Assembly: GCA_040357565.1 (NCBI GenBank)
Contig: JBDODJ010000095.1
Length of the DNA: 42,198 nt
From: Cercozoa sp. M6MM
Taxonomy: Eukaryota; Endomyxa: Ascetosporea
Reading direction: 5' to 3' (one strand)
Numbering within the stretch: position 1 is the stretch's first letter; the number at the start of each line of letters is the position of its first letter. Shown in pieces: positions 1 to 9,114 of this stretch. The notes beneath the pieces are model-generated. The model saw nothing but the letters and a program-made list of their open reading frames with translations. It was not told the origin of the DNA and made no database searches. The position numbers and the translations under genes were made by a program.

Positions 1-119
1 TGTGCTGGCTTGTGCAAGAGCACAACGTTTGTGCGACTCGTTTCTCCGAGGTCGCTTTTTGGCACGCGAGACAAGTTCCATAGCTCTCTACTGGGCTGGA
101 AATTCCACAACTGGTGCCA

Positions 120-709
120 ATGCGTGTTTTTCTGGCGCTTTTGGCGTTCGGTGAGCACGCTTATTACTTCATTGACACAATTCGTTTTGGCGTCTTTTTT
201 GTTGTGCTTTTTGCTTTTGTGTTATTTTGCTTCGCGGTTTGGCTTGTGGTTATTGTGTGTGTGTGTTTGCAGCTGCCTTAGTCACACAAACCTACGCCAA
301 CATGACCAGTATGTGGCTCCACACCAGACTACCGCTACCTATAATCTCCAGTTTTTACCCTTCTTTGCTTGCCTCAGAGTACATCGTTACCTTCAAGAAG
401 GAGTCTGCCGAGATTGCCACCGTTGCCAACGTCGGCAAGGAGCAGCTCCCGTCCAAGTTTGCCGAGATTTTCGGCGCTTACGGCGTGACTGTCGACAAGA
501 TCAAGTATGCTACTCCCTGCCCTCTCAACCATGCCCGCGATTACCTTAGTAATTCACATGGCATCTGCTCGATCAGGAATGTCTTCTCGATCGGTACCTC
601 GTTCAAGGGCTTCGCTGCTGAGCTGAGCGAGGACGAGAAGAACGCCCTGGAGGCTGCGTGCCCGTATGTCAACATCGAGGCCGACGGCGAGGTGCACGCC
701 ATGGCCTAA
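120..709 (+). CDS. Secreted proteinase inhibitor I9 family protein (POIA1-like)
   Basis: Four exons join in frame: 120-150, 273-308, 378-504 and 577-709, giving about 108 residues. The first two exons encode a hydrophobic signal peptide (MRVFLALLAF then AALVTQTYA), so the product should be secreted. The mature part reads YIVTFKKES near its start, then SFKGFAAELSEDEK and a C-terminal ADGEVHAMA. This is the inhibitor I9 / subtilisin propeptide fold as found in stand-alone inhibitors such as Pleurotus ostreatus proteinase A inhibitor 1. No peptidase S8 domain follows: the frame stops at 707-709, so this is a free inhibitor and not a truncated zymogen. Introns are 122, 69 and 72 nt with donors GTGAGC, GTATGT and GTATGC. 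The start is the ATG at 120 because it alone gives a signal peptide in phase with exon 2. The target protease is unknown. Confidence 0.88.
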
Positions 710-1480
710 GAAGCTGATCCCGCCTTGAGGCTCCATCAACGCACGGCAGACGCTAGTCCTTACTGTTACCGCAGCCTTTTAGTAACGTAACGTAATTTAG
801 GCTCGGTAGAGTGCAAAAATAGTATTGGTCGGCCAAGTACAGGGAGGTAGAATTCCAAATTCCGAAGCTCAGCTCTGTTGAGTCCGCTTAGTACTAAGCC
901 GAAGTAGACTGAAGAGAGGCCGCCAAAAGTCAGAAAAAGGAAGGAAGGAGAAGGACGCAAAAAAGACTCTGTGATGGTTAGTAAATTAGAGAGCTTTTTA
1001 CGAAAAGGAGCAATCTGTGCTCTTTCGAGGTAAGTCAGCACGATACACCACACTCTAAGGGTCCGGAGTACGTGACTTTTACCACACGGAACACCAGGAC
1101 CCAAGACAGACCTGACTGACCGGATGGAGAACATCGACGTTTCGTATCAAGACCCTCTAAACTAAACTTACAATGGTTGATTGATTGATGGTTCTATTTA
1201 GTCAACTAAGCGTCGGATACCTAGTCGTTCGGGTCGGAGATTTTGTAGCCGGCAAGCGAGCTATCCGACAACTCAAAGGGCGAATCGTTCTAAGACGGTC
1301 CGCGCGCAGCCAACCCGGGAGAGGGGGGGGGGGTGTGATCCCCTGAGAAAGTGGCGCTCGCTACAGACGCTAGACTCGGCTGACTTGGCCTTGAAGGCAG
1401 TCACCTTCGACGCTCGACGATTACCACGACAGTGGAGGGGGGTGCGCCATGTTGTTAGTCTTCACGTCGCCTGGAGAGGC

Positions 1481-1550
1481 GAAGTAAGAAGGCGTCCCGG
1501 GAACTTCAAAAGAGGAGTTGGATGACCTCATCCTAAGCGGGCGGTGGACA
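1481..1550 (+). repeat. Dispersed repeat, copy B (partial)
   Basis: The segment matches the 5' half of copies at 6096-6253, 11701-11878 (inverted) and 35735-35864. The best shared block is GAACTTCAAAAGAGGAGTTG and then AAGCGGGCGGTGGAC. The 3' half, including the GTTGGTTTCYTAG terminus of the other copies, is not present here. The copies are diverged, so this is an old family. Confidence 0.7.
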
Positions 1551-1725
1551 ATCAAAACAAAATCCTTCACCACTAACCATGGTTCAGATTTGATCGTCCG
1601 CGCTGACGAGTAGTCAGATGACAACTTGATTAGAAACAATCTGCCGTAACATAATTATTTGCCCTTAAGTGTCTGGTGTGTTTAGGTAGTTTCTGCACCC
1701 ACCGCCCCTCCCCCCCCCCCCACCC

Positions 1726-2066
1726 CATGGGATGTTGGGAATCCTCCCCTATCGTCGGGTAAAAATAGTGAGCCCATGAAAAAACCTGTCGCGAAGCAAG
1801 CTATTTTTACCTTTAGTGGAGCCTGGACATGTGTAGTGGTTGTCTAGGCATCACTGAACTACTGGACGCTAGTTTGTCAAATTCTCATGATTTTTTCAAC
1901 CAATTTACCCGATTTTCACTCGACGCGCCCCGATCGATAATGATGCTCCGCACACGGCTAGTGCATTTATAGAGCACATACTGGGGATCAGTGAAACGTG
2001 CTATCTTTCTATACTGATCAACATGATATTTTACCCGACGATACGGTAGGATTCCCTGGGATGTTA
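1726..2066. repeat. Inverted-repeat (fold-back) element
   Basis: The left arm at about 1738-1768 and the right arm at about 2027-2056 are reverse complements over roughly 30 bases. Both contain TTTTACCCGACGATA followed by a GGATTCCC block. The spacer of about 260 bases is AT-richer and has no coding frame. The arrangement is that of a small non-autonomous element (MITE-like), but no clear target-site duplication was seen. A related motif (GACGATAGGGATTTCCC) occurs near 25214-25230. Confidence 0.55.
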
Positions 2067-2180
2067 TGATTAAAGAAAAAACGCTCCGCCAATCCGAACT
2101 AACTCAGCGCGGCCCACCCCGCGCGAGCGCGTGTGTGCAACCGACGTAGCCAGGCCAATGGCAAGCTAGCTAGCGTAGCT

Positions 2181-4524
2181 TTAGCTTTCGGTAAATGAGA
2201 TGATCTCAAGACCTTCAAATTTCTCGTCCACTGGCACGGCGACCTATGCACACACACGGCAGATGAGACATGCGATCCTATACATCGGGTAACACACCTC
2301 GTAAAGGACGCGTTGTTGGGTGAGTGAAAGCACGCGAAGCACAGCGCCCTGTGCTCCCGTCTCTTCGCTCTCACGCGACAGCAGCGTCACAACAATGTCA
2401 TCCAGGGAAGCTGCGTCAGTCACAAGGCACACTAACGGGCATATGTGCCAAGGCAAACAAGGTACGATCATCGGGAAAACCGAGAGCGGCATCATCGTCA
2501 TTTGGCAGAAATTTCGCGTCACTGTAGCCATGCGTTGGATGGACTAATACGAAAGTATGACACACAGATAGAGACACGAAGAGGGAATTACCGGCGCCGA
2601 GTTCAAAGTGACCAATGGTATCGAAAGCTTCGTCGGCAAACACAACGATATTGGAGCCACGACGCTCGTCCAGCTCGTCATTGTAGGGTCTGAACAAGCA
2701 GGTTGTAGAGAGCACGTGCGACACACGAAACTGAGAGACAGAGAGTACAAGTGCGATACACGACGCGGGAAGAAGAACCACTGGCGACGCCTCGGGGCCC
2801 ACACAGCCGCCTCGTGCACCAAATAGCCCGGTTCCTGCACATGAAGTAGCCTTGAGAAACCATTATGTGTGTACATAGAAGCGAGCATACAAGCGTGTTG
2901 GTCTCACGGCGCAATGCGTGGTATTGCTTGCCCCAGTCGACGTGAAAAGAGTGCTCATCCAAAGTTTCTGGCACGGTGGTAACGACCTTGACCCACTCAT
3001 TGTTGCGATGATGTAGTACGCCGTTGTTATCCGTGTACTCGCGACCATGCGAACCGATAAACAAGGCGCCATCTTTCACCGCTGTCCACTCGATCTGTGC
3101 GAACGTTGACCAAGTACAAAAGTACAGGGAGCAGCGAGGCGGGCACATACCTTGAAGCCCTTGGCACTGCTGCCATCGCCTTCGACAAAGATGCGACGTG
3201 GCACGGCGCGCACCTCCAACGCTGCGTCCAGCGGGTCCTCTGACGACGGTAGCAACTCGTACCTGCACCAAGATACATACATACACAATGCGCAGACTAC
3301 AATGCACGCCTATCCGCAAGCTACATTATGCCAGTGCGGTCATCGAACGCGTGCAGACGGTCATCCCAGAACTGCAGCGCACTCAGCTCCATGCCCCGGC
3401 CTGCAGTTAAAAAAAAAATATATATATATATATATATGACGTTCTTTACAAGACAGTAACATACCAGCCTCGCTGAATTTGGTCTTGATAGTTACTGGGT
3501 CACGGAACTGGGCCTAAGAGGGTACATGGGAAAGTCTTACGGTTGTAAAACATAAAGAGCGACAGCTTGTACCGACCAAACGTAAGTGTCATCAAAGTTG
3601 CCCAACAGCGCCTCGGCCAAGCGACGGTCGGCCTCGCTTTCGCCAAAGTCGCCGGAGGAAGCTGAGGAAGACGAGGCGCTGCTACTACTGTCACTGTCGG
3701 TCTGAAGGTTCGCCTGGTCCGGCTGCGCATCGGCAGGGCCGTCTTCGGCCGTTCGTGCCCTGTGATGCACGTACACACATCAGATACCACATACTTCAAG
3801 TCATATGACTATACATTAAAACTCTTAGAAACAAAAAGGTACCGACGGCGAAGTTCGACCACGAGAAGTGATGACTTCCAGGTTGGCTTCTTGGTACCTG
3901 TTTTCCGCCCGCAATGTGTACGTGTAAGTGTGTAAAGGTAAAGCAGAAAAGTAAATTTGTGCGGACCATTGACTTTGCTGCGCTCCTTGTCGAGGTCAGA
4001 AACCAGCGCAAGCAGCCACCGGTCCTTGCCGACACGCGTGCGTTTCCAACTGCACATACAGGCAGTATGCATGACAAGCCTCTTGACGTGACATGCTGAT
4101 CGATACCCATGCGTCCACGCATGTTTGGTGTCGACAACTCGGGCGCCCTTCTCAGTATCGATATCGTACAGTGTACCCATCGTGGGTTTAGGCCTTCTGT
4201 CATCGCCACCGTTATCGTTCTGAGGGTACGGCGTTGATGTCGGCATAGGCTCTGTGAAACGAAAAACACGTGTCTTAATACTCAATAACGAGGCCAGAAC
4301 TAACACTTCATACCACTCGATGAAGGAACTGACGAATCCGACACAGAACCGTCAAATCCGCGCAGTAGCAGGTACAGACACAAGAGCGCTAGTGTCACAC
4401 CTGCACACCCGAGCAGTCTCTGTCGACGCGAGCGCTCCCACTCACGCGGTCGCCGCGTGCTGCCTAGTGGCGGCATTGGCACGCCCACATCGCCCAGTTC
4501 TGGGTCGTGTGCCCGCGCGTACAT
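2181..4524 (-). CDS. Calcium-dependent apyrase (soluble nucleotidase, CANT1 family)
   Basis: Thirteen exons read from the reverse strand: 4524-4314, 4251-4107, 4049-3843, 3759-3573, 3513-3465, 3400-3325, 3262-3151, 3094-2891, 2834-2749, 2689-2592, 2543-2466, 2410-2298 and 2243-2181, all in phase, about 520-540 residues. A further intron 3966-3898 is likely because it removes a poor insert after SDLDKERSKVNG. Family motifs in order are SDLDKE, SEAGRGMELSAL, FDDRTGIMYEL, GDGSSAKGFKIEWTAVKDG, NEWVKVV, GYLVHEAAVW, RQWFFFPRR, DERRGSN, VHPTHGYSDAKFLP and EKFEGLEI at the C-terminus. These match the CANT1 five-bladed propeller, which hydrolyses nucleoside di- and triphosphates (UDP, GDP) with calcium. 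An N-terminal hydrophobic stretch (GVTLALLCLYLLL) after a basic segment suggests a type II anchor with the catalytic part in the ER/Golgi lumen or outside. A Ser-rich acidic insert lies in exon 4. The exon 11 donor (2465 or slightly upstream) is uncertain. Confidence 0.9.
3417..3437. repeat. TA dinucleotide run in an apyrase intron
   Basis: A run of A followed by about ten TA units lies in the intron between exons 5 and 6 of the apyrase gene (3464-3401). Confidence 0.85.
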
Positions 4525-4798
4525 GCCTTTTGTCAACCAGTTTCGAAGTTCGTAGCAGCTCCCGCTATCAGACAGGATACCTGGTCAGAACAATATCTCA
4601 GGCACGCACACACACACACACGCACGCGGTATTATCGTGTCTAGGATACTGTATCCGGTACTGTATTGTCTGCGATAATTATTTCGGCTCGAGACGGATA
4701 TTGAGCCGATTTATGATGCTATGCCAATCCGCAACTGCAGCACAGTACACGTGTTTCCACGGGTGTGTGTGCGTGAAAAGACCCAACAAGTAGCAGGA
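4525..4798. promoter_or_regulatory. Divergent promoter region, apyrase / ACP
   Basis: These 274 bases separate the start codons of two head-to-head genes, so promoters for both must lie here unless a 5' UTR intron reaches further. A short CA run sits near 4607-4622. No TATA box or known operator was recognised. Confidence 0.5.
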
Positions 4799-5293
4799 AT
4801 GTTGACGCGCGCTTTCAGCAGATTGGCGGCCAGCCGCATGTTTTCGCTTAACGCGATGCTGTCGGAGGATGTGATCCTGCCGCGACTCCAGCAAGCTTTG
4901 CTGCGACATGAGAAGCTTGCCGAAAAGACCGAGGTATGCTGTCTCGTGCGTCAATTCGTTCTTTTTTGGAAATGCAATTTGCGGATGTGATTGGAGTTCG
5001 AGCCGTTGTTTCTGCTTGCTTGTTTGATACCTGCTTCTTGTGCAGACCGATGTTTCGGTTACGACCCAGCTTCAGGACCTTGGCCTGGACTCGCTTGACC
5101 AGGTTTTTTCTCCGATGCATATTCAGTTCAACACAGTGTCCGTGATGTCTACGCTGTGCATGTTATCCAGGTCGAGGCCCAGATGGAGATCGAGGAGGAG
5201 TTCTCTGTTGAGATCCCCGATGACGACCTGCCAAAGCTGAAGACGGTTGGCGACTGGGTCACGTACATCGCGATGCAGCCGGGCGCTCAGTAA
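4799..5293 (+). CDS. Mitochondrial acyl carrier protein
   Basis: Three exons (4799-4933, 5046-5102, 5171-5293) give 104 residues. The N-terminus MLTRAFSRLAASRMF is rich in Arg, Ser and Ala and lacks acidic residues, as in a mitochondrial presequence. The core reads LQDLGLDSLDQVEAQMEIEE and then EFSVEIPDDDLPKLKTVGDW. The serine of the DSL motif, codon 5091-5093, is where 4'-phosphopantetheine is attached. In this family the protein carries acyl chains for mitochondrial type II fatty acid synthesis and lipoate supply, and it also binds LYR proteins in complex I and Fe-S assembly. Intron 2 has an unusual GTTTTT donor, but only that join restores the DSLDQVE sequence. Length and motif spacing are normal. 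Confidence 0.95.
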
Positions 5294-5599
5294 GGTAGCG
5301 TAGCCCCCTGCATCTTTAACCCTTGGCTCTCCGTCCGAGTCGAGTTGCCGCCAGGACTAACGCGACGTGACGACTTAATATAATTTAGTCTGGCCGAGAT
5401 AGCGTAGCGTAGTAAATCTGGTAACTACACGTACACGACAGAACGGTACAACGTAGAACAAGAAACGAAAGCGGTCAGCTTTCCATTCCAGTTCGCCCTG
5501 AGTTCCGTTCAGAGTCCATTCTCAATCGACGTCTGTCTGACCACTCAATCGCGTCGCAGCGCGTATCATTGGTAGGGACACGACAGCCAGCACATGTGC

Positions 5600-6253
5600 T
5601 GTAACGGCAGTACAGTATCTGAACAAGCCGGGACTCGTCCTGGGCGACCTCAATGCCAAGCATACCAAGTGGTGTACACACACGCCTACTCACTCCAAAA
5701 CTAGAGGAGAAGAAGAGGCTAAACCTAGAACCACCATTGACCCTTGCAATATCGGATACCATCAACGCCCAACGGAGGGAACTTACAAAAATACGCAAGC
5801 TACAATGCGCTGGGTGCCCTCCCACGTTGAGATTTAACTCAACGAACTCGCAGACAAGCAGGCCAACACTGGCAGACAACGTGAGAACCAACAACGGCGG
5901 ATAACACTCAGCAAAAACCACACAAGCACTCGGATTCGAAAGAACAGAGAAGCAAGGCGCAAACTCGGCTCGTCTAAGTAAGGTGATGGCCCAAATTTCT
6001 ATGTTTGTTTGTGCGTGTTTATTTAGGGTGGTAGGCGAGCGACAGGCGACGAGACGACTCAACGGACTACAGAGAGACGACGAGACGCCGACGCTGACTC
6101 CTACTCCCTTGTATCAACCTTGAAGAAGATGTTCTGGGGAACTTTAAAAGGAGATAGCTTGGATGGCCCCACCCAAAGCGGGCGGTGGACTACGACTATG
6201 CGCGTGACCCACCCCAGGACTGGTACATGGAAACTACATGGTTGGTTTCTTAG
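5600..6253 (+). mobile_element. Decayed LINE (non-LTR retrotransposon) remnant with endonuclease and RNase H pieces
   Basis: A frame around 5630-5800 reads GLVLGDLNAKHTKW followed by a SKTRGEE stretch, which matches the GDxNAKHxxW motif of LINE apurinic-type endonucleases. The same frame then gives MRWVPSHVEI, a stop, and LNELADKQANTG (about 5801-5860), which matches the C-terminal part of a LINE RNase H (VPSHxGIxGNExAD). The reverse transcriptase region that should lie between them is absent, so the copy has a large internal deletion as well as stops. Downstream in the same orientation is dispersed-repeat copy A, which may be the 3' end of the element. Clade was not determined. Confidence 0.7.
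6096..6253 (+). repeat. Dispersed repeat, copy A
   Basis: This is about 158 bases related to copies at 1481-1550, 11701-11878 (inverted) and 35735-35864. Shared landmarks are TGACTCCT near the start, GGGAACTTTAAAAGG, AAGCGGGCGGTGGAC, GTGACCCAC and the terminal GTTGGTTTCTTAG. It lies just downstream of the LINE pieces in the same orientation, which is the reason to suspect that it is LINE 3'-end sequence. Confidence 0.75.
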
Positions 6254-6394
6254 CAGACTGATGCTGCTTAGTCCGAGAAACACAGCTGGGTGATCGATCG
6301 AGCGGAGTATTATTTTGAATTGGGGGTTTTCGTAAGGCAAAAGGGAATGAGAGAGCGTGAAAGATCACGTCACACACAAGGCGACCAAGTTGGT

Positions 6395-7019
6395 TTACTC
6401 CTCGTCCTTCTCGATCGTGCCGGACTCGAACACGTAGATACCGTCGAGGAACATACGGATCTGCACAAGACGTGACATAAGCCAAGCAAAGCTGCAAACC
6501 GGACAGGAACAGAGAACGCACATCCTTGTTGCGGACGCGGCAGACCTGCTGGATGCCGTGGGCGCACTGGGCGACATCATTGAGCGTGTTGCCGTAGACG
6601 TGCACCTCGTCCTTGCCAACGAGCTCGACCGTGGTGCCCTCCGGCACATGCACCGAGCGCACGCGCTTGTCACCGACGAAGTTGCGCACTTGCACCTCAC
6701 CGTCCTCGATCACGACCGTGATGGGGAAATGCGAGTACAGGATCTTCATCTTCTTGATCCAGCCCTGCGTGACGCCCGTGATGGCGTTGTTGATGTGCGA
6801 GATGCACGTGCGCACCATGGCGGCCTGCTTCTTCTTGGCGTTGAAGACCTGCACGCGGACCTTCTTGCCGTTGTTCAGCATGCCAATCTTGGCGTTGGCG
6901 TGCGACAGATCGACCACGATCTGACCACGCGGGCCCTCGACCGTGACCTTGCGCGTCTTCACGCTCACCTTAACGCCCTTGGGGACGTCAAGCGTCTTCT
7001 GCGAAAGGATCTGACGCAT
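6395..7019 (-). CDS. RPL9: 60S ribosomal protein L9 (uL6)
   Basis: Two exons, 7019-6522 and 6460-6395, encode 187 residues, close to the usual 190. The start MRQILSQKTLDVPKG aligns with the family start, followed by VEGPRGQIVVDL, VRTCISHINNAITGVTQG, YSHFPITVVIEDGEV, RNFVGDKRVR and, across the splice, RNKD joined to IRMFLDGIYVFESG, ending in acidic KDEE. The intron of 61 bases has a GTGCGT donor. The protein is the large-subunit uL6 component near the sarcin-ricin loop and P-stalk base. Codon use is strongly C/G-ending, as expected for a highly expressed gene. It is head to head with the RRP42 gene. Confidence 0.97.
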
Positions 7020-7382
7020 TTCTGCACACTTACAAAAACAGCAATATAACACTCTCAGCTATGTTATGTAAAAATCGCACATAGACCACAAAAAACACGG
7101 TAAGCACAGACACGCTAGTGTCGGGCCTGGCGTGTGCTCGAGACGGGCGTAAGCAGCGCAAGCGCGAAAATTTCGCCCGTGCTCGCTGCGCCGCCGTAGC
7201 ACAACGCTATCGATGGTAAACTAAGCCAGTGCGTACCTCTCTTGCCGTTTACAAAAGTGTGCGGAAAATTTTGAATTTTTGTATTTTCCCGGCACTCTTT
7301 TTTGCCAAAAAGCCTGGCGCCGGACGCCAGCCGCGCTAGTGCATGTGCGTGCTCGCACTAGTTTTGTAGTGTTGTAGTACTA
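7020..7382. promoter_or_regulatory. Divergent promoter region, RPL9 / RRP42
   Basis: These 363 bases lie between the two start codons. The part nearest RRP42 has a CTAGTGC...GCACTAG inverted repeat (about 7334-7361), and an AT-rich block lies near 7260-7290. The RPL9 leader ends with a possible splice-acceptor-like GTGCAG just before its ATG, so a 5' UTR intron is possible. No core promoter motif was identified with confidence. Confidence 0.5.
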
Positions 7383-7953
7383 ATGAGCGCAGCAGAACTT
7401 AAGTACGTCCGTGAGGGTGTGACTTGCGATATCCGCGCGGATGGTCGGCGGCGTGGTGAGACGCGCCGGCGGCTTGTCGTGCTGAACGAGCTGGCATCGG
7501 CTGCAGGCACGGCACGTGTAACTTTGGGCATCGACACTGAGGTAGCGCAATTCCGGGGGTAAAGCCAGATGCTCGGCAAATGGTGTTGTCTGGCAGGTGT
7601 TCGTAGTTGTGAAGCTGCAAGTGGCGTCGCCAAACACTGAAGGTGTCACGGAGTCCAAGGACGAGAGCGACACGAAAGACGTCATGACTGACACTGACGA
7701 CGTAGAGGAGAGTAACATCAGAGGTAGCAGCGGTGAACGCGGCTTTGCGCAGGTGCATGTGCGACTGTCGCCGACGCTTCGCGGACAGCTCAGCGACTCA
7801 GACGCGGATGATATGTGCGTCGCCTTGCGCTCGCAGCTGAGAACGCTGTTGCGTGACGGTGCTGAATTGTGGCGCACTCTGTGCATTGTGCCAGGTCGTG
7901 CTGTTTGGGCGCTCCATATTGATGTTGTGGTTGAGGTATTTATTTGTTGACTT

Positions 7954-8005
<52 letters not shown>

Positions 8006-8015
8006 NNNNNNNNNN

Positions 8016-8063
<48 letters not shown>

Positions 8064-8691
8064 GATGTACTACCGCGCGTGTAGAGGAACGGCGGCGCTG
8101 TTTTGGACGCTGCGAATTTTGCGATCGTGGCTGCGCTGAAACAGGTCTGGATCCCGCCCACTAAGATTGTTCACAATGATGACGGTATGTTCCTGCCCAT
8201 TGTGTGGTGTGTGCTGTGCAAATGTGAGAGAGTGTTGTATTCTCCTAGGTGAGGGCGATGACTTTGAACTGATCGATGACGTATCGAAATACACGAGTTT
8301 GGACGTCAGCGATCTCCCTCTGTGTTTGTCATTTTGTCGCCTCGGCTCCTTCTTTGTCGTTGACGCCTCTTCCTTGGAAGAGAAGGTATAGTGTGTCATA
8401 TGTGCCTCGCTGTCTGGGCCCCTGCATGGCTATCCTCGGCAACAGGCGAGCGAGGCAAAGATTGCGGTGGCAGTTGATCGACAAGCGCAGCTGTGTGCCA
8501 CGATGAAACTTGGAGCTGGCGCCATTCAACACAGTGCCTTCTTTGAGATGACCAGGGTAGCTTTTTCCTCGTTTACGTATGATTGGTACCGCATGTCTTA
8601 CCGTTTTCAGGTGGCCAAGTCGAGCGCACGCGATTTATTCGCGCAGCTCGATGCGATTGAGGTCCAGGAACTCCTCGTCGACGACGAGTGA
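7383..8691 (+). CDS. Exosome complex component RRP42 (EXOSC7-like)
   Basis: Six exons (7383-7541, 7597-7935, 8085-8184, 8249-8385, 8446-8556, 8611-8691) join in phase to 308 residues. The N-terminus AELKYVREGVTCDIRADGRR is the RNase PH-family opening (RxDGR). Later blocks are ARVTLGIDTEV, HIDVVVE, then LDAANFAIVAALKQVWIPP, DVSDLPLCLSF, FVVDASSLEE and KLGAGAIQHSAFFEM. These fit RRP42, a catalytically inactive RNase PH-type ring subunit of the RNA exosome in nucleus and cytoplasm. An acidic insert (about residues 65-90, ESKDESDTKD) lengthens it relative to the human protein. Intron 2 (7936-8084) carries a GT array and a 10-base assembly gap. The exon 3 acceptor could shift by two bases. Confidence 0.92.
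7961..8062 (+). repeat. GT dinucleotide array with a 10-base gap, in RRP42 intron 2
   Basis: The array is uninterrupted TG/GT on both sides of N bases at 8006-8015. It lies wholly within an intron, so its true length does not affect the protein, but the array size is unresolved in this assembly. Confidence 0.97.
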
Positions 8692-9114
8692 CTTTAGCCC
8701 GAAGCGATCGCGAGATTAATCGATTGTTTCAGCCAAGTACGGTTAGTGAGTCATGTGAAACTAAACTGGTAGGATGTTTAAGGCCACCAGGTCTACCGTC
8801 AGGCTAAAACAGCATGTGCGAGAATCGAATGCGCAAACCTAGTTTTTCTGGATGGATGGGGCTCGCAAACGAACGAAACCACCCCCTCTCGAGATTTTCA
8901 GTTTTATTTTTCACAGGCCCACGGCTCGGACTGGGCGTTTTTCGAAGCAACTGCGCAATGGGTAAAGTTGCTGCAACTTCGTAAATCAGAACTTGGCACT
9001 GCAGTGTGCAGTCTTAGCATCCCCTTGTGACCGCCCATTCGTCAATTCCGAGTCGTATCCCGCTCTTTTGGGTCTCATGCTCCCACATGCACTCAACCTT
9101 CAGGTATCGAAACG
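8692..9114. other. Spacer between RRP42 and the Gln-rich gene
   Basis: No conserved coding was seen. A possible tiny first exon of the next gene is ATGG at 8958-8961, followed by a GTAAAG donor. Its acceptor would be CAG at 9101-9103, adding the residues MGIET before the ATG at 9115 in frame. This is possible but unproven. Confidence 0.4.

Larger units (their letters stand above)
710..2180. other. Gene-free stretch between inhibitor and apyrase
   Basis: No open frame here shows family motifs or splice-linked coding. The stretch holds a partial copy of a dispersed repeat (1481-1550), homopolymer runs (G-run near 1323-1333, C-run near 1710-1721), a 30-base segment shared with 25142-25172, and an inverted-repeat pair at 1726-2066. 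It looks like repeat-derived spacer. Confidence 0.6.

Noticed and set aside
766-1134. Minus-strand open frame of 122 codons in the first spacer
   Set aside because: No motif, no splice partners and no similarity to known proteins that I recognise. Kept as spacer.
2244-2531. Several overlapping frames within the apyrase locus
   Set aside because: They read through introns. The spliced minus-strand model restores CANT1 motifs and explains them.
6558-7049. Plus-strand open frame opposite RPL9 (about 163 codons)
   Set aside because: It is the antisense of a strongly biased ribosomal protein exon and has no family motif. RPL9 on the minus strand explains it.
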